Shown: one piece after another, positions 1 to 4,514 of the stretch
Layout: the number at the start of each line of letters is the position of its first letter
Numbering within the stretch: the first letter of the stretch is position 1
Source of the DNA: CAIOSQ01 sp044359885
Lineage (GTDB): Bacteria; Pseudomonadota; Alphaproteobacteria; CACIAM-22H2
Direction: 5' to 3'
Assembly (NCBI GenBank): GCA_044359885.1
Contig: JBIKLI010000298.1
Location: forward strand, 1 to 5,473
Length of the DNA: 5,473 nucleotides
Position numbers and translations under genes: made by a program
The notes under the pieces: model-generated
What the model was told of the DNA's origin: nothing
Databases searched by the model: none
Seen by the model: the letters and a program-made list of their open reading frames with translations, nothing else

Positions 1-689
1 AAGCCGGCGGTCAGGAAGAAGCCGACCGCGTTGTGGCCATACCACCACTGGATCATCGCGTCCTGGACACCTGAATAGGCCGAGTAGCTCTTCGCGCCGA
101 AGAAGGACACGGGGATCGCGGTGTTGTTGACGATGTGCAGCACGGCGATCGTCAGGATGAAGGCCAGCAGGAACCAGTTGGCGACGTAGATATGCGGCTC
201 CTGCCGCTTCAGGACCGTGCCGAGGAACGCGATCAGATAGGCGACCCAGACGATGGTCAGCCAGAGATCCGCGTACCACTCCGGCTCGGCGTATTCCTTG
301 CTCTGCGTGATGCCCAGCACATAGCCCGTCGCCGCGACCAGGATGAAGAACTGGTAGCCCCAGAAGATGAACCAGCCGAGCGGCGCGCCGCCGAAAAGAC
401 GGGCATGGCAGGTGCGCTGCACGATATGCAGCGAGGTCCCGATCAGGGCGGTTCCGCCGAAGGCGAAGATCACCGCCGAGGTGTGGAGCGGCCGCAGCCG
501 CCCGAAGCTCGTCCATTCGAGATCGAGGTTCAGCGCCGGGAACACCATCTGCAGGGCGATCACCAGGCCGACCGTGAAGCCGACGACCCCCCAGAAGATG
601 GTCATCACCAGGAAGGCGCGCGTGACATCGTCGACATAGTCCGGCGCGGCATCGGCCATGGCCGGCCGCCCGATCGCTGCATCGCTCAT
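1..689 (-). CDS. ccoN: cbb3-type cytochrome c oxidase subunit I (CcoN), 5' part only
   Basis: Catalytic subunit of the high-affinity cbb3 oxidase, an inner-membrane proton pump that reduces O2 under low oxygen. The visible 229 residues are the N-terminal half; the gene runs off the left edge. Seen directly: RPLHTSAVIFAFGG, whose His is the expected low-spin heme b ligand; the Glu pair in KEYAEPEWYADLW; HIVNNTAIP; and QWWYGHNAVGF, whose His is the expected CuB ligand. Several hydrophobic segments fit the heme-copper oxidase fold. The start is ambiguous. ATG at 689 is chosen; ATG at 704 has AAGGA only 3 nt upstream, and ATG at 659 gives His numbering closest to the Pseudomonas stutzeri protein. 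None has a well-placed Shine-Dalgarno sequence. The rest of a ccoNOQP operon is expected beyond the edge (inference). A FixK/FNR-like site lies upstream. Confidence 0.95.
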   Translation of the reverse strand, partial: MSDAAIGRPAMADAAPDYVDDVTRAFLVMTIFWGVVGFTVGLVIALQMVFPALNLDLEWTSFGRLRPLHTSAVIFAFGGTALIGTSLHIVQRTCHARLFGGAPLGWFIFWGYQFFILVAATGYVLGITQSKEYAEPEWYADLWLTIVWVAYLIAFLGTVLKRQEPHIYVANWFLLAFILTIAVLHIVNNTAIPVSFFGAKSYSAYSGVQDAMIQWWYGHNAVGFFLTAG

Positions 690-789
690 CAGAGCCCCCG
701 TCATCTGTCCTTCGGCGGTAAGCCGCGCGCGGATCCCCGGCGCGGCATCGCGGATATGCGGATATGACGTGGTTTCCGGCGACCGGCCC

Positions 790-840
790 ATGCGACAGAT
801 TGTTCCTGCGCGCAGTCGTCGCAGCGACGCGTTGTCGCAT
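790..840. repeat. Nested dyad symmetry upstream of ccoN
   Basis: ATGCGACA at 790-797 is the exact inverse of TGTCGCAT at 833-840. Between them, CGTCGC-A-GCGACG at 817-829 is a 6-bp palindrome with a one-base centre. The two symmetries are not concentric. It lies between the FixK-like box and the ccoN start, so it could be an operator or a 5' leader structure. GC-rich DNA also produces such repeats by chance, so function is unproven. Confidence 0.3.
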
Positions 841-851
841 CGCGCCCAGGC

Positions 852-865
852 TTGCGCCGTGTCAA
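852..865. promoter_or_regulatory. FixK/FNR-type binding site between ccoN and the DUF2189 gene
   Basis: TTGCGCCGTGTCAA has the spacing of FNR-family operators (TTG-N8-CAA) and fits the rhizobial FixK2 consensus TTG(A/C)-N6-(T/G)CAA. Known: FNR/FixK regulators activate cbb3 operons at low oxygen, usually from about 41.5 bp upstream of the transcription start. Inferred: that distance puts a ccoN start near 817, leaving a leader of roughly 110-130 nt. In the other direction it would put a start at about base 900, right at the DUF2189 ATG, so activation of ccoN fits better. I see no good -10 for either promoter. Confidence 0.6.
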
Positions 866-887
866 CTGGCCGCCTGCCCCCTTTTGC

Positions 888-893
888 GAGGAG
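888..893 (+). promoter_or_regulatory. Ribosome binding site that sets the DUF2189 start
   Basis: GAGGAG lies 7 nt before ATG at 901. It also lies 2 nt before an out-of-frame ATG at 896, which is too close to use. This site decides for 901 over upstream in-frame starts such as 658, which would run through the ccoN promoter region. Confidence 0.8.
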
Positions 894-900
894 CCATGCG

Positions 901-1686
901 ATGGTCCAGAGCAGCGCGCTTCCCGGTGTTTCCGGCGTGCGGATCCAGCCGGTCGAGATCGACCGGCCCTGGGTGTGGCTCGCCCGCGGCTGGAAGGACA
1001 TTCTCGCCGCCCCGCAGGTCAGTCTCGCCTATGGAGCGGTCATCACCTGTGCGAGCGCCGCGCTCTGGGCGGTGCTGGCGTTGACCGGCACGATCTATCT
1101 GCTGCTGCCGATGGCCGCCGGATTCTTCCTGGTGGCGCCGCTGATCGCCGTCGGCCTTTACGAGACCAGCCGGCGGCTGGCGGCGGGCGAACCGGTGACG
1201 CTGGCCGCGGCGCTCGGCGCGGTCCGCCGCAATGGCGCGCAGGTGGCGCTTCTCGGGGTGGCGCTGATGCTGCTGCACCTGGCCTGGGTCCGCGCCGCGA
1301 CGCTGCTCTTCGCGCTGTTCTTCGATGGCGCACATCCGGCCTGGGGCAACATCATCGACACCGTCTTCTTCTCGCCCATCAGCCTCGCCTTCCTTGCCAC
1401 GGGCAGCATGGTCGGCTTCGGTTTCGCCTGCGTCGCCTTCGCGATCGGCGCCTTGTCGATCCCCATGCTCATCGACCGCGAGACCGACGTCTTCGCGGCG
1501 ATCGTGGCCTCGGTGTCGGCGGTGCTGCACAACTGGCGGCCGATGGCCCTATGGGCAGCCCTTATCGTCGTCTTCACGGCGGTGGGCATGGCGACGCTTT
1601 TCGTGGGCCTGGCCGTGGCCCTGCCCCTGGTCGGCCATGCGACATGGCACGCCTATCGCGACGTATTTGCCCCCGACCCGAGCTGA
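901..1686 (+). CDS. DUF2189 family integral membrane protein
   Basis: A 261-residue inner-membrane protein of the uncharacterised DUF2189 family, recognised from its pattern: an N-terminal block with IDRPWVWLARGWKDI (about 20-34), SLAYG (41-45), AAGFFLVAPLIAVGLYETSRRL (about 72-93) and a C-terminal GHATWHAYRD (245-254). About six hydrophobic segments are visible, near 45-62, 64-86, 114-140, 157-185, 196-209 and 215-245. No catalytic motif is seen; the histidines at 246 and 250 near the C-terminus are candidate ligands (inference). The start follows from GAGGAG 7 nt upstream. The gene diverges from ccoN across a FixK/FNR-like box and ends 10 bp from the convergent DsbD_2/TauE-like gene. A link to oxidase biogenesis or oxygen-regulated respiration is suggested by position only. 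Confidence 0.88.
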   Translation: MVQSSALPGVSGVRIQPVEIDRPWVWLARGWKDILAAPQVSLAYGAVITCASAALWAVLALTGTIYLLLPMAAGFFLVAPLIAVGLYETSRRLAAGEPVTLAAALGAVRRNGAQVALLGVALMLLHLAWVRAATLLFALFFDGAHPAWGNIIDTVFFSPISLAFLATGSMVGFGFACVAFAIGALSIPMLIDRETDVFAAIVASVSAVLHNWRPMALWAALIVVFTAVGMATLFVGLAVALPLVGHATWHAYRDVFAPDPS

Positions 1687-1696
1687 GCGCGGCGGA

Positions 1697-2440
1697 TCAC
1701 GCCACCAGCCGCAGCGCGATCGCCAGCAGCAGAACGGCCGACGCAAGAAGCGCCAGCGTCGCGACGATCCCCGTCAGACGCTTCCAGCGGCGCCCGAACA
1801 AAGCCCCGGCCCAGCCCACTCCGGCAAGGCCGGGCACCGTCCCGGCCGCGAAGGCAGCCATCGCCACCGCGCCGTGGAGCGGATGCCCGGTGGCCGACGC
1901 CGCGGCCAGCGCTGCGTAGAGCATGCCGCAGGGCAGGAAGCCCAGCACGACCCCCAGCGCATAGCCGCGCCAACCTCCAGGGTCGACCAGAAGGCCGCGC
2001 GCGGCACCGGGCGCGTGACGCGGAAGGAGCCGGGTCAGAAGCCGGTCGACGAAGCCCAGCCCCCGCCCCAGCGCCTGCGCCAGCATCGCCATCGCCGCTA
2101 GGCTGAGGAGCAGCGCAGCGAGCACGCGATAGGCCGCGATGTTGGCGACGAAGCCGAGGACGGTTGCGCCGGCCGCCCCAAGCACCGCATAGGTGGTCAT
2201 CCGGCCGAAATGATAGGGCAGCAGCGCCGCGCCGCGCAGACGACGCAGCGTCCCGTAATCCGCCCGCGGCGCCGCGGCCTCGGCGCGGTCGAGCGCGGCC
2301 CCGACCTGGGCGATCACGAAGGGACCGCACATGCCGACGCAATGCGTGAAGCTGCCGGCAAGCCCGGCCAGGAACAGGGCGAGCGACAATCCCGCGAGCC
2401 CCCCGGACGGCTCTGCGATCGATGCGGAGATGTGGAGCAT
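1697..2440 (-). CDS. DsbD_2/TauE-SafE-like membrane protein with Cys motifs
   Basis: A 247-residue polytopic protein of the type usually annotated as sulfite exporter TauE/SafE family or cytochrome c biogenesis transmembrane region (DsbD_2). Family marks seen: FTHCVGMCGPF (31-41), YHFGRMTTY (76-84) and GFLPCGMLY (167-175), set in about six hydrophobic segments. Paired HCxGMCG and PCG motifs recall CcdA/DsbD-type thiol or metal-handling membrane proteins, and relatives are common next to cbb3 oxidase genes, so a role in copper handling or heme-protein assembly is plausible but inferred. Sulfite export is a generic family label, not supported here. The ATG shares its A with the CCA end of tRNA-Arg. 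The only Shine-Dalgarno-like sequence, AGGG 6 nt upstream, lies within the tRNA acceptor stem. TTG at 2389 (residue 18), with GGGGGG 9 nt upstream, is an alternative start that keeps the first membrane segment. Confidence 0.9.
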   Translation of the reverse strand: MLHISASIAEPSGGLAGLSLALFLAGLAGSFTHCVGMCGPFVIAQVGAALDRAEAAAPRADYGTLRRLRGAALLPYHFGRMTTYAVLGAAGATVLGFVANIAAYRVLAALLLSLAAMAMLAQALGRGLGFVDRLLTRLLPRHAPGAARGLLVDPGGWRGYALGVVLGFLPCGMLYAALAAASATGHPLHGAVAMAAFAAGTVPGLAGVGWAGALFGRRWKRLTGIVATLALLASAVLLLAIALRLVA

Positions 2441-2516
2441 GGCGCGCCCTGCTGGATTCGAACCAGCGACCTACAGCTTAGAAGGCTGTTGCTCTATCCG
2501 GCTGAGCTAAGGGCGC
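2440..2516 (-). tRNA. tRNA-Arg (anticodon UCU), CCA encoded
   Basis: A full cloverleaf is seen on the minus strand. The 7-bp acceptor stem is GCGCCCT/AGGGCGC, with TA at positions 8-9. The D-arm is GCTC/GAGC with loop AGCCGGATA. The anticodon stem is ACAGC/GCTGT with loop CTTCTAA, giving UCU (bases 2482-2480), which reads AGA and AGG. The variable loop is AGGTC and the T-arm is GCTGG/CCAGC with loop TTCGAAT. The discriminator is G (2443), followed by an encoded CCA (2442-2440). The 5' end is 7 nt past the stop of the complex I gene, and the final A is the first base of the next gene's ATG. It is therefore probably processed out of a longer transcript or driven from within the upstream gene. 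Confidence 0.97.
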
Positions 2517-2523
2517 CCATCGC

Positions 2524-2823
2524 TCAGCGGGCGCGATTGAAGCTGAAATTGTCGGCGTAGGCGCGCAGCTTCAAGGACGGCGCCTGGGGCGCCGCCACCA
2601 CGTAATCGATGCCGATCCGCACGGCGAACGCCTCGGCTTCCTCGCGGGTGGCGAAGGTCAACTGGATCTGTGATCTCGTGTCTCCCGAACCGGCCCAGCC
2701 CATCAGCGGGTCGGGACGCCGGGCGGCAGCGGGCTCGAATTCCAGGATCCATTCCCTGGTCTTGCCCTTGCCGGACTGCATCGCGGAGCGGGCGGGGCGG
2801 AAGATGCGGGCTTGCGCGGCCAT
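2524..2823 (-). CDS. Complex I accessory subunit, NDUFS4-like (ETC complex I subunit family)
   Basis: A 99-residue soluble protein matching the ETC complex I subunit conserved region, the bacterial counterpart of mitochondrial NDUFS4 (18 kDa subunit of NADH:ubiquinone oxidoreductase), which binds the peripheral arm and stabilises it. Motifs seen: WILEFEP (25-31), PLMGWAGSGDTRSQIQLTF (39-57), EEAEAFA (61-67) and the C-terminal YADNFSFNR (89-97), all typical of the family. The length is normal for alphaproteobacteria. ATG at 2823 is chosen because homology begins there; the frame stays open far upstream, through tRNA-Pro, with no meaning. No strong Shine-Dalgarno is visible. It sits alone between two tRNA genes rather than in a nuo operon, as is usual for this accessory gene, and probably shares a transcript with tRNA-Pro 73 nt upstream. 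Confidence 0.94.
   Translation of the reverse strand: MAAQARIFRPARSAMQSGKGKTREWILEFEPAAARRPDPLMGWAGSGDTRSQIQLTFATREEAEAFAVRIGIDYVVAAPQAPSLKLRAYADNFSFNRAR
2537..2574 (-). repeat. 9-bp perfect inverted repeat at the 3' end of the complex I gene
   Basis: TTGAAGCTG (2537-2545) and CAGCTTCAA (2566-2574) are exact inverse copies with a 20-nt loop, so the transcript could form a stem about 20 nt before the tRNA-Arg 5' end. On the minus strand the arms encode the residues around LKL and FSFN. No U-run follows, so it is not an ordinary intrinsic terminator. It may be an RNA-processing or protective structure, or chance. Confidence 0.4.
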
Positions 2824-2896
2824 CGGGATCTTGGGGGGTTGGAGTGGCTGGAAGGCTGACAGACGGAACGACGGACCCGGAAGACGTCCTGCAAGC

Positions 2897-2973
2897 TGGT
2901 CGGAGCGGCGGGATTCGAACTCGCGACATCCAGCTCCCAAAGCTGGCGCTCTACCAGGCTGAGCTACGCTCCG
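2897..2973 (-). tRNA. tRNA-Pro (anticodon UGG), CCA encoded
   Basis: A full cloverleaf on the minus strand. The acceptor stem is CGGAGCG/CGCTCCG, with TA at positions 8-9. The D-arm is GCTC/GAGC with loop AGCCTGGTA. The anticodon stem is CCAGC/GCTGG with loop TTTGGGA, giving UGG (2939-2937), which reads CCA and other proline codons by wobble. The variable loop is ATGTC, the discriminator is A (2900) and the CCA is encoded (2899-2897). The T-stem GCGAG/CCCGC has one A-C mismatch at positions 52-62; all other pairs are intact. It is preceded by a sigma-70-like promoter and followed, 73 nt on, by the complex I gene. Confidence 0.97.
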
Positions 2974-2997
2974 ACAGCCGCTTCCCGTCCGGACGAG

Positions 2998-3026
2998 GGT
3001 ATAGGCGAAGCCCGGCATCGCCGCAA
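2998..3026 (-). promoter_or_regulatory. Candidate housekeeping promoter of tRNA-Pro
   Basis: On the minus strand TTGCGG (3026-3021) and TATACC (3003-2998) are separated by exactly 17 nt. They match the -35 consensus at 3 of 6 and the -10 at 4 of 6. The predicted start is near 2991, giving a leader of about 18 nt and a GC-rich discriminator, common for stringently controlled stable-RNA promoters. It may also drive the complex I gene, tRNA-Arg and the DsbD_2/TauE-like gene by read-through, since I see no terminator among them. Confidence 0.55.
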
Positions 3027-3050
3027 GAATCCGGCGTAACCCCTTGCGGC
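3020..3050. repeat. 8-bp inverted repeat between tRNA-Pro and tolC
   Basis: GCCGCAAG (3020-3027) is the exact inverse of CTTGCGGC (3043-3050), with a 15-nt loop. One arm covers the proposed -35 of tRNA-Pro, so it could be a protein-binding site. There is no T-run on either side. Chance is possible in this GC-rich DNA. Confidence 0.3.
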
Positions 3051-3085
3051 CCCTGAAAGACGAAGCGCGTCGACCACGATTCCGT

Positions 3086-3115
3086 CTGGCGCGCCCGGGC
3101 GCGGAAAGCCATAAT
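3086..3115 (+). promoter_or_regulatory. Candidate tolC promoter
   Basis: CATAAT (3110-3115) matches the -10 consensus at 5 of 6. CTGGCG (3086-3091) is a weak -35, 3 of 6, at 18 nt spacing. The predicted start is near 3122, leaving a leader of about 30 nt before the tolC ATG. The spacer contains the 12-bp palindrome GCGCCCGGGCGC (3091-3102), a possible operator. The -35 is poor, so an activator may be needed if this is real. Confidence 0.4.
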
Positions 3116-3151
3116 GTCGCAGAGATATCCGACAGGGGCGCACGGATCGTG

Positions 3152-4450
3152 ATGAACAGGATACGCATATCGGTCGCCACCGCGTTGTTCGCGCTGGCCG
3201 CGCCGCTCGCCGCGCAGGCGCAGTCGCTCAACGAGGATCTGCGCCAGCTGCTGGCGACCAACCCCCGGATCCTGGCCGCACAGCGAAACTTCGACGCCGC
3301 GAAACATGGCGAAGACCGGGCCTTCGGCGCCTTCCTGCCCTCGGTCGACCTGAGCGCCAACACCGGCTATGACCGCGTCGACAGCCCCAGCAACCGCAAC
3401 CAGGGACGCAGCCCGCGGACGCTCAATTCCGATGGGGTGACGCTGTCCGTCACCCAGAACATCTTCGACGGCTTCCGCCGCAGCTCCAACTACGGCGGCG
3501 CGAAGATCCAGACCTCGATCCAGGACAACACGCTGGAGGCCACGCGCCAGGCCGTGTTGTTCGAAGGGATCACGGCCTATCTCGACGTTCTCAGGCATAC
3601 CCAGCTGCTCGATCTGGCGATGCGCAACGAGCGCACGATCCAGCAGCAGCTGAACCTGGAGAGCGAGCGCGTCCAGCGCGGCGGCGGCATGGCGGTCGAC
3701 GAATTGTTCGCACGCTCGCGTCTGCAGCTGGGGCGCGAGCGCCGCGTCGCGTTCGAGGGGCTGCTCAACGATTCCCTTACCCGCTACCAGCAGATCTTCG
3801 GCAAGCGCGCCGTTCCCGAACTGATGATCGACCCGCTGCCGCCGGGCCAGTTGCTGCCGGCGACCCTCGACGATGCGGTCCGGATCGCCGAGTCGACCAA
3901 TCCGTCGCGCGCGGCATCTGCCTTGCAGATCGACCTCGCCGACCGGCGCCGCACCGCCGCTGCCTCGGATTTCTTCCCGCGGGTGGATCTGGTGGCGCGA
4001 AACGCGCGCGAGCGCAACATCGACGGCACCGAGGGCGAGCGGCGCGAATTCACCGCCTTCGTGCGTCTGACCTGGGAGCTGTTCAGCGGCTTCCAGACCC
4101 GCGCCTCGGTCGCAGAAGCCGCCCAGCTCTACGGTGCGGCGCAGGACAGCCATGGCTTCACCAGCCGGAAGATCGTCGAGGAGGTCCGCCTGGCCTGGAA
4201 CGAGATGAGCGTGGCGCGCGAACGCGTCCGGCTGCTGGAGAACGCGGTCAACATCGCCTCCGAGGTGTTCGACGCACGAGACCGCCTGCGCCGGGCCGGC
4301 CGCGAGACCGCGATCAACGTGCTCGACGCCGAGAACGAGGTCTACAACGCGCGCATCAACTACGCGCAGGCCGCGTATGACGGGCGCCGCGCGATCTACC
4401 GGCTGCTGCAGGCGATGGGACTGATCACGCCCGCCAATTTCGGGATATGA
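3152..4450 (+). CDS. tolC: TolC family outer membrane efflux/secretion protein
   Basis: A 432-residue outer membrane channel subunit. Trimers of this family span the outer membrane and periplasm and connect to type I secretion or RND efflux pumps. Seen: a signal peptide MNRIRISVATALFALAAPLAAQA with likely cleavage near residue 23, then the two-fold repeat typical of the family. Each half has a beta-strand signature, LSVTQNIFDGFRR (98-110) and VRLTWELFSGFQTR (304-317), followed by long alpha-helical stretches (about 128-218 and 319-420). GRETAINVLDAENEVYNARINY (383-404) is a typical TolC C-terminal helix. Length is normal. ATG at 3152 is chosen because it begins the signal peptide; GTG directly before it and the weak CAGGGG about 12 nt upstream leave slight doubt. 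No ABC or membrane-fusion gene is adjacent, so its pump partner is unknown. The TPR-glycosyltransferase-like gene follows on the same strand. Confidence 0.94.
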   Translation: MNRIRISVATALFALAAPLAAQAQSLNEDLRQLLATNPRILAAQRNFDAAKHGEDRAFGAFLPSVDLSANTGYDRVDSPSNRNQGRSPRTLNSDGVTLSVTQNIFDGFRRSSNYGGAKIQTSIQDNTLEATRQAVLFEGITAYLDVLRHTQLLDLAMRNERTIQQQLNLESERVQRGGGMAVDELFARSRLQLGRERRVAFEGLLNDSLTRYQQIFGKRAVPELMIDPLPPGQLLPATLDDAVRIAESTNPSRAASALQIDLADRRRTAAASDFFPRVDLVARNARERNIDGTEGERREFTAFVRLTWELFSGFQTRASVAEAAQLYGAAQDSHGFTSRKIVEEVRLAWNEMSVARERVRLLENAVNIASEVFDARDRLRRAGRETAINVLDAENEVYNARINYAQAAYDGRRAIYRLLQAMGLITPANFGI

Positions 4451-4471
4451 GCGGCGCCGTCGCGGCGGCAG

Positions 4472-4489
4472 GGTGCCTCTGACGGCACC
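4472..4489 (+). repeat. Short perfect hairpin between tolC and the TPR gene
   Basis: GGTGCC and GGCACC form a 6-bp stem with a 6-nt loop, 21 nt after the tolC stop. No T-run follows, so it is not a standard rho-independent terminator. It could slow transcription, protect the tolC 3' end, or hold a leader structure before the next gene. Confidence 0.4.
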
Positions 4490-4514
4490 GGCCGGTCCAG
4501 GCAGGACGACCCCG

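Noticed and set aside
135..767. Plus-strand open frame of 210 codons across ccoN
   Set aside because: It is antisense to conserved CcoN residues including heme and copper ligands, and its product is a charged, low-complexity sequence.
658..900. N-terminal extension of the DUF2189 protein back to ATG 658
   Set aside because: It would overlap the ccoN coding start and promoter, lacks membrane or family features, and the good ribosome site points to 901.
1681..1714. Possible bidirectional terminator between the convergent genes at 1686 and 1697
   Set aside because: Only a 5-bp GCGGC/GCCGC match with a long loop and no T-run is visible.
1653..2342. Minus-strand open frame of 229 codons overlapping the DsbD_2/TauE-like gene
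   Set aside because: It is in another frame of the same strand and is Arg/Gly/Ala-rich; the overlapping frame has the HCVGMCGP and LPCGM motifs.
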